A program made the translations under genes and the position numbers. Shown piece by piece: positions 42,150 to 50,910 of a stretch of DNA of 64,000 nt (within the stretch, counting starts at the first letter, position 1; each line of letters starts with the position of its first letter). Origin of the DNA: DAOUBP01 sp034432655 (GTDB lineage Bacteria > Chloroflexota > Anaerolineae > CG2-30-64-16); contig DAOUBP010000152.1 in assembly GCA_034432655.1 (NCBI GenBank), positions 55,370 to 119,369 on the forward strand, read 5' to 3'. Below the pieces are notes generated by a model. That model was not told the DNA's origin and did not search any database. It worked only from the letters and a program-made list of their open reading frames with translations.

Positions 42150-44474
42150 ATGTTCACACCACGTCCCAAACAGGCCGCCGTGCTGGCCTACACCGGCGGC
42201 AGGATGGGGGTCTCGGCGGTGCCGGGCAGCGGCAAGACGCAGACCCTCTCCGCACTGGCCGCGCAGTTGGTGGCCAGCGGCCTCCTGGCCGACGACCAGG
42301 AGGTGTTGATCGTCACCCTGGTCAACTCGGCCGTGGACAATTTCGCGCGTCGCGTGGCCGGGTTCGTGCGCGAGTACGGCCTGTTGCCGGGGATCGGTTA
42401 CCGGGTGCGCACCCTGCATGGCCTGGCGCACGACATCGTGCGGGAACGGCCCGCGCTGGTGGGGCTGGCCGATGATTTCGTCATCCTCGACGAGCGCGAG
42501 ACTGCGCTGATCCTGCAAGAGGCAGCCGAGGCGTGGGTGGCTTCCCATCCTGATGCGGCTGACCCGTGGCTGCTCCCCGACCTGGATGACCGCAAACGGG
42601 ATTGGGTGCGCCGCGAGCAGTGGCCCAAAGCGGTGGAAGCCATCGCAGGCGTTACCGTCCGCCTGGCCAAGGACCTGGAGCTGACGCCGGCGGCCGCCCG
42701 GCAACGCCTGGCGGAGCAGGCCGACACGTTGCTGTCCGGCGCAGGGCAAGAGGGAGCCGCGTTGTACTCCCTGCTGGACATGGCACTGGCCATCTACGCC
42801 GATTATCAGCGTGGGCTGGCCTATCGCGGCGCGGTGGACTACGATGATCTGATTCGCCTGGCACTTCTGGCCCTGCAGTCGGATGCCGATTACCTGCAGC
42901 GGCTGCGCTATCGCTGGCCGATCATCCTGGAGGACGAGGCGCAGGACAGCAGCCGGCTGCAGGAACGCATTTTGCGGCTTCTGGCCGGCGTTTCTCCTGC
43001 TGATCAAGGCGCTATGCCCGGCAACTGGGTGCGCGTGGGCGATCCGAATCAGGCGATTTACGAAACCTTCACCACCGCCAGCCCCAGGTATCTGCGCGAT
43101 TTCCTGGTTGAGCCGGGGGTGAGCGCGTGTGAGCTGCCCAATTCCGGCCGGTCCACGGCCAGCATCATGGCGCTGGCCAATGCGCTGGTGGACTGGTGCC
43201 GCGCCGAGCATCCCGTGCCGGCGTTGCGCGACGCGCTGGCACCCACCCATATCCTGCCCACCCCGGCAGGCGACCCGCAGCCGAACCCGCCCGACAACCC
43301 CGAGGGCGTCCGCCTGATCCGGCGCAGGATGACACCCGACGAGGAGTTGCAGATGGTCATTGATTCCTTGGCCCGTTGGTTGCCGGAACATCAGGATCAA
43401 ACGGTGGCAGTCCTCGCGCCGCGCAACGAACGCGGTGAGGCGGTAGTCAACGCTCTGAAGAGGCGCAAGATCGAGTGTGTGGAGCTGCTGCGCAGCACGC
43501 GAGCCACCCGAGAGGCCGCCGGTGCGCTGGGCAACGTCTTGAGTTATCTGGCCGATCCCACCTCGCCGGCCCGCCTGTCAAAGTGCTACGAGGTCTGGCG
43601 TCGCGGGGATCGGGACGACCCTCAGGCCCGGGCGCGCGTGGAGGCGATCAGCCGCGCGCTGCGCCGCTGTCGCACAGTGGAGGACTTCGTCTGGCCCAGG
43701 CCCGACCCCGCTTCACTGGCCGCGGTCGAGCTGCCCGCGGAGGACGAGCTGGCCGAGGAGCAGGTGCGGCGTTTTCGTGAGCTGTTGCGGCGCTGGCTGG
43801 CTGCGGTGACATTGCCGATTGACCAGTTGCTGTTGACCATCGGCCAGGACCTGTTCGACCGGCCGGCCGATATTGCGCTGACCCATAAGCTGGCGGCCGT
43901 GTTGCGTCAGGGGGCCGACAACCACCCTGATTGGCGGCTGCCGCAACTGACCCAGGAGCTGGCGACGATTGCCCGCAATGAGCGCAAGTTCCTGGGTTTC
44001 TCGGACGAGGATACCGGCTTCGACCCAGACGCGCACAAAGGCAAAGTGGTGGTTGCGACGGTCCACAAGGCCAAGGGGCTGGAGTGGGATCGCGTCTATC
44101 TCATCTCGGTGAATAACTACGATTACCCGTCGGCGCAGCCCGGGGATAGTTTCATTGCTGAACACTGGTACGTGCGCGATAGCCTCAACCTGGAAGCGGA
44201 GACGCTGGCCGCGCTGAAGTCCCTGGCTGAGGGCCGGCCTTTCCTGCCACCGGGCGAGGCCACAGCGCAGGCACGGGTTGACTATGCGGCCGAGCGCTTG
44301 CGCCTGCTCTACGTGGGGATCACCCGGGCCAAGCGGGAGCTGATCGTCACCTGGAACACCGGCCGGTCTCAGCGTCCTGCGCAGCCCGCAGTGCCGCTGA
44401 TCGCGTTGCAGGAGTGGTGGGCCGCGCGGCAGGGTGAAGGCAAGGAAGAAGGAAGAAGGAAGAAGGAAGATTGA
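42150..44474 (+). CDS. UvrD/PcrA-like superfamily 1A helicase (AddA-like partner)
   Basis: 774 residues. All main SF1A motifs are present: Q motif FTPRPKQAAVLA, Walker A VPGSGKTQT (24-32), VRTLHGLAHDIV (Ia/Ib), motif II IILEDEAQDSSRLQ, motif III GDPNQAIYETF, motif V VVATVHKAKGLEWDRVYLIS and motif VI LLYVGITRAKRELIV. It therefore supplies 3'-5' helicase activity. No nuclease domain is fused. The last 20 residues (RQGEGKEEGRRKKED) are encoded by a 7-bp GAAGGAA/GAAGATT repeat that has evidently extended or replaced the original end. Neighbours: AddB-like gene 45 bases upstream, PD-(D/E)xK nuclease 116 bases downstream. Confidence 0.9.
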   Translation: MFTPRPKQAAVLAYTGGRMGVSAVPGSGKTQTLSALAAQLVASGLLADDQEVLIVTLVNSAVDNFARRVAGFVREYGLLPGIGYRVRTLHGLAHDIVRERPALVGLADDFVILDERETALILQEAAEAWVASHPDAADPWLLPDLDDRKRDWVRREQWPKAVEAIAGVTVRLAKDLELTPAAARQRLAEQADTLLSGAGQEGAALYSLLDMALAIYADYQRGLAYRGAVDYDDLIRLALLALQSDADYLQRLRYRWPIILEDEAQDSSRLQERILRLLAGVSPADQGAMPGNWVRVGDPNQAIYETFTTASPRYLRDFLVEPGVSACELPNSGRSTASIMALANALVDWCRAEHPVPALRDALAPTHILPTPAGDPQPNPPDNPEGVRLIRRRMTPDEELQMVIDSLARWLPEHQDQTVAVLAPRNERGEAVVNALKRRKIECVELLRSTRATREAAGALGNVLSYLADPTSPARLSKCYEVWRRGDRDDPQARARVEAISRALRRCRTVEDFVWPRPDPASLAAVELPAEDELAEEQVRRFRELLRRWLAAVTLPIDQLLLTIGQDLFDRPADIALTHKLAAVLRQGADNHPDWRLPQLTQELATIARNERKFLGFSDEDTGFDPDAHKGKVVVATVHKAKGLEWDRVYLISVNNYDYPSAQPGDSFIAEHWYVRDSLNLEAETLAALKSLAEGRPFLPPGEATAQARVDYAAERLRLLYVGITRAKRELIVTWNTGRSQRPAQPAVPLIALQEWWAARQGEGKEEGRRKKED

Positions 44475-44574
44475 AGATTGAAGATTGAAGATTCGCCGAT
44501 TCGCTGATTCGCCGATTCGTTGATTCGCTGATTCGCCCATTCGCCGATTCGCTGATTCGCCCATTCGCTCATTC
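44441..44574. repeat. tandem arrays: GAAGGAA/GAAGATT 7-mers and GCYGATTC 8-mers
   Basis: First a G/A-rich 7-bp block (about 44441-44494) that forms the 3' end of the UvrD-like gene, then ten 8-bp units from 44495 to 44574 (GCCGATTC, GCTGATTC, GTTGATTC, GCCCATTC, GCTCATTC). They fill the spacer before the nuclease gene, ending 16 bases before its ATG. The 8-mers are the same family as at 30710-30780. Confidence 0.9.
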
Positions 44575-44590
44575 GCACTCGGAGCTGGCC

Positions 44591-45442
44591 ATGTTACCGT
44601 CCGATTTCGTGTTTACCCAGGCCAATCTGCAGGACTACGTTGAATGCCGGCGGCGCTTTCAATTGCGCTATCTGTGGGAGCTGGCCTGGCCGGCGATTGA
44701 AGCAGAGCCGGCCGACGACTACGAGGCGCACGTGCGCGATGGAGAGCTGTTCCACCGCCTGGTGCATCAACATCAGCTTGGCCTGGGGGCCGAACGCTTG
44801 CAAGCGTTGGTTGCCGCGGCCGCAGAGGAAGGCGCAGAGCAGCTGGCCGCCTGGTGGGAGAACTATTTGCAGGCCGGCCCGTCCGATTTGCCGGAACAGC
44901 GTTATCCTGAGCTCATCCTATCCGCGCCTCTGGGGAGCCACCGGCTGTTGGCCAAGTATGATCTGGTGGCAGTGGCGCCGGGCCGCCGCGCTGAGATCGT
45001 TGATTGGAAGACCGGCGCCCGGCGGCCTCCGCGACCCGCGCTGGCTGCCCGTCTGCAGACGCGCGTCTACCGTTACGTGCTGGCCGAGGCGGGTGCGCAT
45101 CTGAACGGCGGCCGGCCGCTGCTCCCTGACCAGATCGCCATGCGCTACTGGTTTGCAAGTTTTCCCGATCAGCCGGAACGGTTTCCCTACGATGCAACCC
45201 AGTACGAAGCTGATCGCAAGTTCCTGACGAGCCTGGCCGCCGAGATCGCCCAGGCCGGCGAAGACGACTTCCCGTTGACCGACGATGTGCGGCGTTGTCG
45301 CTTTTGTGCTTATCGTTCCCTGTGCGGCCGCGGGACACAGGCCGGGCACATGGCCGACGCCGGGGTCGAGCTGGAGCCGGAGGCCGGGCCTGGCTGGACA
45401 GAGGCGTTCGATTTCGAACAGGTGGGCGAGATCGTATTTTGA
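44591..45442 (+). CDS. PD-(D/E)xK nuclease with AddB-type iron-sulfur cysteines
   Basis: 283 residues. RecB-family nuclease motifs: FTQANLQDYVECRRRFQLRY at the N-terminus, ELFHRLVHQHQ, the catalytic EIVDWKTGARRP (D-x-K) and LQTRVYRYVLAEA (QxxxY). Four cysteines, C19, C236, C239 and C245, follow the C...CxxCx5C spacing of the [4Fe-4S] cluster in B. subtilis AddB. It looks like the nuclease half of AddB made as a separate protein. ATG 44591 follows CGGAG. The recJ gene is 102 bases downstream, consistent with a recombination/repair cluster. Confidence 0.88.
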   Translation: MLPSDFVFTQANLQDYVECRRRFQLRYLWELAWPAIEAEPADDYEAHVRDGELFHRLVHQHQLGLGAERLQALVAAAAEEGAEQLAAWWENYLQAGPSDLPEQRYPELILSAPLGSHRLLAKYDLVAVAPGRRAEIVDWKTGARRPPRPALAARLQTRVYRYVLAEAGAHLNGGRPLLPDQIAMRYWFASFPDQPERFPYDATQYEADRKFLTSLAAEIAQAGEDDFPLTDDVRRCRFCAYRSLCGRGTQAGHMADAGVELEPEAGPGWTEAFDFEQVGEIVF

Positions 45443-45544
45443 CCCACGGTTGTTCACTGTGAGCCTGGCGCAGGGCCTCAGCCCGTACGGCAGGGGCATC
45501 CCCCTGCTGCTTTCAAGAGATCGGTGCAGTTTGTAGGAGCACTC

Positions 45545-47902
45545 ATGTTTGCGCGTCCCTGGCGCGAGCCTGAACCGTGCGCTGTGCCTGAGGCGCTGCG
45601 CGCGGTCGTGGGCGGGCATCCGCTGGTGGCCGAAATGCTGGCCCGCCGCGGCCTCAGCGAGCCGGCAGCCGCAGCGGCCTTCCTTGATCCGGCGCGCTAT
45701 CGTCCGGCCTCGCCCACGGAGCTGCCGGGCATCGGCCGGGCTTTGGCGCGGCTGACGCGGGCCATTCGCGCGGCCGAACCGATCTGCGTGTGGGGGGACT
45801 TCGACGTGGACGGCCAGACCGCCACGGCATTACTGGTGGCCACCTTGCGCGATTTGGGCGCCCGTGTCACTTACCATATCCCCCTGCGAGAGACAGAGGG
45901 CCATGGCCTCGGCCTGACCGCGCTCCGTCAGGTGATCGCGGCAGGGGCCAGGCTGATCCTCACCTGTGACACCGGCATCACTGCTCACGCGGCGGTCGCC
46001 TATGCCCGTTCGCAGCGCGTGGATGTCATCATCACCGATCATCACGATCTGCCCGCAACCCTGCCCGACGCTGTGGCGATCATCAACCCCAAGTTGCTGG
46101 CTGAGGCCGTCCCGGACCAGCCGGGTTCTGCTGCGCAACCTGGCCTGTCCGGGACGCATCCCCTGCTCAACCTGCCCGGCGTGGGGGTGGCCTACAAGCT
46201 GGCTGAGGCGCTGTACGACTGGGCAAAGCGGCCGGCCGAGGTCCAGAGGCATCTGGACCTGGTCGCGCTGGGGGTGGTCGCCGATCTGGCAGTGCAGCGG
46301 GGGGATACTCGCTATCTTTTGCAACGCGGGCTGGCTGCCCTCCGGCGGGCAGAACGCTGCGGCGTGCAGGCGCTGTTGGAAGCGGCTGATTTGAGGCCTG
46401 CGCACCTGACAGAAGAACACATTGCCTTCATCTTGGGGCCGCGGCTCAACGCGGCCGGCCGGCTGGGGGATGCCAACCCGTGCGTGGAGCTGTTGACCAC
46501 CGACGACCGGGCCCGGGCGCGCATCATCGCCGCCGATTTGGAGGCGCTTAACAGCCGTCGCAAGCTGTTGTGTGATCAGGTGGAACGGGGCGCCGAGGCC
46601 CAGATCGCCAATGACCGCTCCCTGTTGGATGACCCCGTTCTGGTGCTGGCCAATCCCCATTGGCCGGCCGGGGTCATCGGCATTGTGGCCAGCCGGCTGG
46701 TGGAGAAGTACGGCCGGCCGGTGGTCTTGATCTCGGCCCCGGCCGGCGGTGTGGGCCGTGCCTCCGCGCGCTCGGTGGAGGGGCTTAACATCACCGCAGC
46801 GATCGCCGCACACGCCGACCTTCTCCTGGGTTTCGGTGGCCATCCCATGGCAGCCGGTTTCAGCATTGATCCCGATCGTATCCCCGAGTTCCGGCGCGCA
46901 TTGGTGCAGACCGTAGCGAGGTTGGCCGGTGGCCGGGAGCCAAAAGCGCTGATCATCCATGGCCGCTTGCCGTTGGGTGAGCTGTCGTTGGAGCTGGTGG
47001 ACGACCTGGGGCGGCTGGCGCCGTTCGGCCCGGGCAACCCGCCGCCGGTGCTGATGGCCGAGCGCCTGCGCCTGTTGAACAGTCGGACCGTCGGGCATGA
47101 TGAAGCCCATCGCCTGTTGTTGGTGACCGACCAAGCCGGCGCCGAGCGCCAGGTGATCTGGTGGGAGGGGGGAGGGGAAGAGCCGCCGGCGGAGGTCTTT
47201 GACCTGGCTTACGTGGCGCGGGCCAGCAGCTTCCGGGGCACACGCGAGGTGGAGGTAGCGCTGGTTGCCTGGCGCCCCAGCCCCGGCACTGAAGTTGAAG
47301 TGCGGGCGCGGCCGGCGGTAGAAGTCGTGGACTATCGCCAGGTCGCGGAGCCCCGCCAGGTGTTGGCCGCGCTGACAAGAGAGGCCGATGTTGTCGTCTG
47401 GCGCGAAGGAGCCGCTGCCGCCGAGATAGCGGGCTATGACCGGCGCACTGTGCCGCGCGGCCGGGTGCTGGTGATCTGGACGATTCCCCCGGGCCCATCC
47501 GAGCTGCGTGCCGTGCTGGCGCGCGTGCAGCCGGCCCGTGTCTGCTTCTTTGCCGATGATCCGGGCACCGATCGGCCTGAAGCGTTTCTGCATCGCCTGG
47601 CGGGGCTGGTCAAACACGTGCTGCGGAGCCGGGAGGGACGTGTGACATTGGAGGAGCTGGCTGCGGGCACGGCGCAGCGCCGGGTCACAGTTGAGGCAGG
47701 CCTGGCCTGGCTGGCTGGCCAGGGTCACATCGTGATCGAGGCGCGAACCGGCGAGGAGATAAAGTTAGCGCCTGGGGCCGGCGCCGAGCGACCATCTGGG
47801 GAACAGCGAGCTCTGGCATTTCGCCTGGAAGCCGCATTGGCGGAAACGGCAGCCTATCGCGCATATTACCGGTCAGCCGACCCGGCCAGCCTTTCACCCT
47901 GA
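45545..47902 (+). CDS. recJ: single-stranded-DNA-specific 5'-3' exonuclease RecJ
   Basis: 785 residues from ATG 45545 (TAGGAG upstream; an earlier start at 45524 lacks a ribosome site). DHH-family motifs: ICVWGDFDVDGQTATALLVA (motif I, with DFDVDG), LILTCDTGITAH, VDVIITDHHDLPATLPDA (the DHH motif), LNLPGVGVAYKLAEALY, LVALGVVADLA and the DHHA1 region LLGFGGHPMAAGFSID. Longer than E. coli RecJ (577), with an extra C-terminal 200 residues including a winged-helix-like segment (GRVTLEELAAGTAQRRVTVE). RecJ trims 5' ends in RecF-type repair and mismatch repair; its position after the AddAB-like set suits a repair operon. Confidence 0.95.
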   Translation: MFARPWREPEPCAVPEALRAVVGGHPLVAEMLARRGLSEPAAAAAFLDPARYRPASPTELPGIGRALARLTRAIRAAEPICVWGDFDVDGQTATALLVATLRDLGARVTYHIPLRETEGHGLGLTALRQVIAAGARLILTCDTGITAHAAVAYARSQRVDVIITDHHDLPATLPDAVAIINPKLLAEAVPDQPGSAAQPGLSGTHPLLNLPGVGVAYKLAEALYDWAKRPAEVQRHLDLVALGVVADLAVQRGDTRYLLQRGLAALRRAERCGVQALLEAADLRPAHLTEEHIAFILGPRLNAAGRLGDANPCVELLTTDDRARARIIAADLEALNSRRKLLCDQVERGAEAQIANDRSLLDDPVLVLANPHWPAGVIGIVASRLVEKYGRPVVLISAPAGGVGRASARSVEGLNITAAIAAHADLLLGFGGHPMAAGFSIDPDRIPEFRRALVQTVARLAGGREPKALIIHGRLPLGELSLELVDDLGRLAPFGPGNPPPVLMAERLRLLNSRTVGHDEAHRLLLVTDQAGAERQVIWWEGGGEEPPAEVFDLAYVARASSFRGTREVEVALVAWRPSPGTEVEVRARPAVEVVDYRQVAEPRQVLAALTREADVVVWREGAAAAEIAGYDRRTVPRGRVLVIWTIPPGPSELRAVLARVQPARVCFFADDPGTDRPEAFLHRLAGLVKHVLRSREGRVTLEELAAGTAQRRVTVEAGLAWLAGQGHIVIEARTGEEIKLAPGAGAERPSGEQRALAFRLEAALAETAAYRAYYRSADPASLSP

Positions 47903-47957
47903 AGACACGGACGCCTGGGCTTGCCCGGGCACGTACTTGCAACAGGTTTGTGCTGCA

Positions 47958-48230
47958 TCAGCCTGGTGATTTGCCTGGCCCGTGTGGCAGCGCCAGGTTT
48001 GGCAATCCCTGGCTTTGCTGTGACGTTGGCAGAGCGGCAGCAGGCTGCGCAGAAGTCGGTTTCTGCGCTTCGACTTCCAGCGCGATCTGATCTCTGCGGC
48101 GTGTTTCCTGCACCTTGGCCTCCACTACGTCACGCACGATCGCGATCAGAAGGGCTGCCACCGCTGCCCCAACCAACAGCTCCATCACAACAACCTCGGC
48201 AACTCTGACGATGAGCGGGAAATCGTCCAT
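47958..48230 (-). CDS. small membrane protein of unknown function
   Basis: 90 residues from ATG 48230, which has an excellent GGGAGGTG ribosome site. A longer open frame to 48332 lacks one. Residues 14-34 (VVVMELLVGAAVAALLIAIV) are one transmembrane helix; the rest is charged (EAKVQETRRRDQIALEVEAQ) and ends in a Pro/Gln-rich tail. It lies convergent to recJ (55 bases apart) and divergent from the response regulator gene. I do not recognise a family. Confidence 0.65.
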   Translation of the reverse strand: MDDFPLIVRVAEVVVMELLVGAAVAALLIAIVRDVVEAKVQETRRRDQIALEVEAQKPTSAQPAAALPTSQQSQGLPNLALPHGPGKSPG

Positions 48231-48433
48231 CTTGCACCTCCCGGCGCCCAGAGCATCCATCTGCCCGGCGCATTTCCTCGCGAACGCTTCTGCGCCTGCT
48301 ATTAGCTTAGCACACCTGGTTACCACGGTCATCGGGCAAAACGCCCATCTTGCGCTAAGCAGATCGGCGTATCTTCAGATAACTTCATCTGCGCATTTCT
48401 GCGTAAATGTGCAACGTGCGTGCAGCCGATCAC

Positions 48434-48461
48434 TTGCTTTTCACCTTCAGTGCGGTATAAT
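48434..48461 (+). promoter_or_regulatory. sigma-70-type promoter of the two-component operon
   Basis: TTGCTT (48434-48439), 16-base spacer, TATAAT (48456-48461). The response regulator ATG is at 48494 after GGAAGGTG, giving a leader of about 25-28 nt. Confidence 0.75.
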
Positions 48462-48493
48462 GTGCCTGGGCCTTAGCGGACGGAAGGTGAACC

Positions 48494-49159
48494 ATGAACC
48501 GGATCAGGATCCTGTTGGCTGATGATCATGCCGTGGTGCGCCAGGGGACGCGCGAGCTCCTGACGCATGAGGCAGACCTGGAAGTGGTCGCTGAAGCGGC
48601 AGACGGCGAAGAAGCGGTGCGACTGGCGCGCGCACACGTCCCCGACGTGGTGGTGATGGATATCGCCATGCCGGTGCTCAACGGCATCGAAGCCACGAAG
48701 CAGATCAAGGCGTTCAACCCCCGGATCAGTGTCCTGGCGCTCACCGCCTACGACGACGATCAGTACATTTTTGCCCTGCTGGAGGCTGGCGCAGCCGGTT
48801 ATCTGCTCAAGAATGTGAGCGCCGAAGAATTGATCAGGGCCATTCGGGCCGTGGCTGGGGGCGAGGCGGTCTTGCATCCGGCCATTGCCCGTCGTGTGGT
48901 CAACCGCTTCGCGTCTGCGGCCAAAGGGCCAGTGGCAGCGGACGCGCTGGATCAGCTCACGGAGCGGGAATTTGAGGTGCTCAGGTTGGCCGCGCGCGGG
49001 CTGAAGAACCAGGACATCGCCCAGGAACTATCGCTCAGCGTGCGCACGGTACAGACCCATCTGAGCAATATCTTCAACAAGATGGGTGTCGGCTCGCGCA
49101 CCGAAGCGGTCATAGAAGGGCTCCGCCGGGGATGGCTCACCTTGCAAGACATACTTTAG
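48494..49159 (+). CDS. NarL/LuxR-family response regulator
   Basis: 221 residues. Receiver domain with acidic pair D10-D11 and phospho-acceptor D56 (VVVMDIAMPVLNGIEA), Thr at VLALTAYDDDQY and Lys at GYLLKNVS. C-terminal LuxR-type helix-turn-helix: LTEREFEVLRLAARGLKNQD and LSVRTVQTHLSNIFNKMGV. Typical length and layout. The histidine kinase gene follows 13 nt later, so the two form a cognate pair. The regulated genes are unknown. Confidence 0.95.
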   Translation: MNRIRILLADDHAVVRQGTRELLTHEADLEVVAEAADGEEAVRLARAHVPDVVVMDIAMPVLNGIEATKQIKAFNPRISVLALTAYDDDQYIFALLEAGAAGYLLKNVSAEELIRAIRAVAGGEAVLHPAIARRVVNRFASAAKGPVAADALDQLTEREFEVLRLAARGLKNQDIAQELSLSVRTVQTHLSNIFNKMGVGSRTEAVIEGLRRGWLTLQDIL

Positions 49160-49172
49160 AAAGGGGATCACC

Positions 49173-50741
49173 ATGCGGGCGCCGCATTCCCGTCCTTCAG
49201 ATGCGCGTGAGCTGCCGACGGTGCATCGTGTACGGCGGCTGGCAGGCGAACGCAGCTTCTGGCTTCTGGTTGCGCTGTTCGTGGGCCTGGCGCTGCTCCA
49301 CTATCTGCGGCCGCAGATCAGGCTGTTTCCCCTCGGTTTTGCGGAACGCCACGCCATGGAACGGGTGGTTTTCCTGTTGCCGATAGCCCTCACCGCCTTT
49401 GTCTATGGACAACGCGGCGGATTGATCGCCCTGGTGCTCTCCCTTCTGATCATGTTCCCGCGCGTGTTCCTGTTTTCTGTTTACCCTGGAGATGCGCTGC
49501 TGGAGACGTTGGCCGTTGGCATGGTGGGCTACCTAGTGATCTGGATCATTGCTGTTCAGGAGCGCGAAAAACGGCTGCGCCAGGAAGCCGTGACGCGGTT
49601 ACGCACCATCAACGCGATCAGGTCCAGCGTCACTGCCTCACTGGAGCTGGAAACGATCCTCAAAGATGCGCTTGACAAGATACTGGAAGCGACCCAGACG
49701 CAAACAGGCTGTGTCTTTCTGGTGGATCAGATGACTCGCGACCTGACTCTGGCAGCCTGCCGGGGAATGCCGGCTGAGCTGACGGAGGAAGCGCGGCGCC
49801 GCTCGGCGGCGGAAGGCCTCTGTGGTTGGGTGGCACGCACGGGCAAGCCGCGCCTGGTGGCAGACCTGGCGGCTGAACCGCAGCTGGCATGCGGTCCGTT
49901 CGCACAGGTCGGGGCACGTTCGCTGATGGCAGTGCCGTTGATGTCGCGCAATCGGGTGATGGGCGTCATGGAGCTGGCCGCTGCGCAGCCGGGCCGCTTT
50001 AACGAGGAGGATTTGGAATTGCTCGTTTCGGTGGGCAACGCGATCGGTGTTGCCATCGAGAACGCGTGGCTGTGCAACAATATCCGCTATTATGCTCAGC
50101 AGGTGACGCGCGCCCAGGAGGATGAACGCGCGCGCATTGCGCGGGAACTGCACGACGACACGCTTCAATCTCTGGTGGTCTTGTCCCGGCAGATCGAAGC
50201 GTTGGCCCGGCGCAATGAGTCGGGATTGCCGATTGAACCCCGGCAACTGCGCGAGCTCCAGAAGGCCACCGACGATATCATCCAGGGCATACGCCGTTTC
50301 AGCCGCGATCTGCGCCCCTCCACGCTGGACGATCTGGGGCTTCTGCCCACGCTGGAGGGCCTGGCCACCAGGCTGACCGAGGAGGATGGCATTCTCACGG
50401 AGCTGCATGTTACAGGGGAAAAACGTCGTCTGGCGCCTGAGACCGAGCTGGTATTGTTTCGCATCGCTCAAGAGGCGCTCAATAACGTCAAGAAACATGC
50501 CGAGGCCACCCGGGCGACCATCGGCATCAGGTTTGGCGAGGACGTGGTTGAGCTGGTCGTGCGAGACAACGGCAAGGGATTCGCCCTGCATGCTTCGATC
50601 GAGGAACTGGCGGTCACCGGACACCTGGGGTTGATCGGCATGCGGGAGCGCGCCCGGTTGCTGGGCGGCCAGCTGAACATACAGACCCAACCGGGAAGGG
50701 GGACGAAAGTCAGCGTGACCGTGCCGCTCCGGCCGAGATGA
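49173..50741 (+). CDS. membrane sensor histidine kinase with GAF domain (HisKA_3 type)
   Basis: 522 residues from ATG 49173 (GAAAGGGG upstream). Three to four hydrophobic segments between residues 30 and 125 (SFWLLVALFVGLALLHYL; VVFLLPIALTAFVYG; LALVLSLLIMFPRVFLF) form the membrane sensor. A GAF domain covers about 150-300 (LDKILEATQTQTGCVFLVD; AAEGLCGWVARTGKPRLV). The HisKA_3 box is RARIARELHDDTLQSLVVLS with H327, and the ATPase part has EALNNVKKHAEAT, VRDNGKGF and GLIGMRERARLLGG. It phosphorylates the NarL-type regulator encoded just upstream. The ligand is unknown. Confidence 0.94.
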   Translation: MRAPHSRPSDARELPTVHRVRRLAGERSFWLLVALFVGLALLHYLRPQIRLFPLGFAERHAMERVVFLLPIALTAFVYGQRGGLIALVLSLLIMFPRVFLFSVYPGDALLETLAVGMVGYLVIWIIAVQEREKRLRQEAVTRLRTINAIRSSVTASLELETILKDALDKILEATQTQTGCVFLVDQMTRDLTLAACRGMPAELTEEARRRSAAEGLCGWVARTGKPRLVADLAAEPQLACGPFAQVGARSLMAVPLMSRNRVMGVMELAAAQPGRFNEEDLELLVSVGNAIGVAIENAWLCNNIRYYAQQVTRAQEDERARIARELHDDTLQSLVVLSRQIEALARRNESGLPIEPRQLRELQKATDDIIQGIRRFSRDLRPSTLDDLGLLPTLEGLATRLTEEDGILTELHVTGEKRRLAPETELVLFRIAQEALNNVKKHAEATRATIGIRFGEDVVELVVRDNGKGFALHASIEELAVTGHLGLIGMRERARLLGGQLNIQTQPGRGTKVSVTVPLRPR

Positions 50742-50815
50742 CCCCCGCAAAGAGACAATTCAGGCAGTCTGCCCCGGGCTTGTCGCCTGCCATAGCTCCG
50801 ACACTTTGCGGGGGT
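50741..50815. terminator. hairpin terminator of the two-component operon
   Basis: A perfect 12-bp stem: ACCCCCGCAAAG (50741-50752) with CTTTGCGGGGGT (50804-50815). The 51-base loop contains a smaller GGCAG/CTGCC stem. It overlaps the kinase stop codon and lies between convergent genes. Confidence 0.7.
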
Positions 50816-50910
50816 GATATCATCAATGCAGAGCCATCCAAAAGGACAAAGATCGCCTGGTATATGGCTGTCACCTCCTCTCAAATCGTTCAGGCCTCCG
50901 ATCTATTCGG

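Noticed and set aside
44495..44574. CRISPR or iteron-type origin repeats
   Set aside because: 8-bp units directly joined, located inside a repair-gene operon, with no replication gene, DnaA boxes or partition genes.
45830..47728. A 632-codon open frame antisense to recJ
   Set aside because: RecJ motifs are complete on the plus strand; the antisense product is low-complexity Arg/Gln/Pro sequence.
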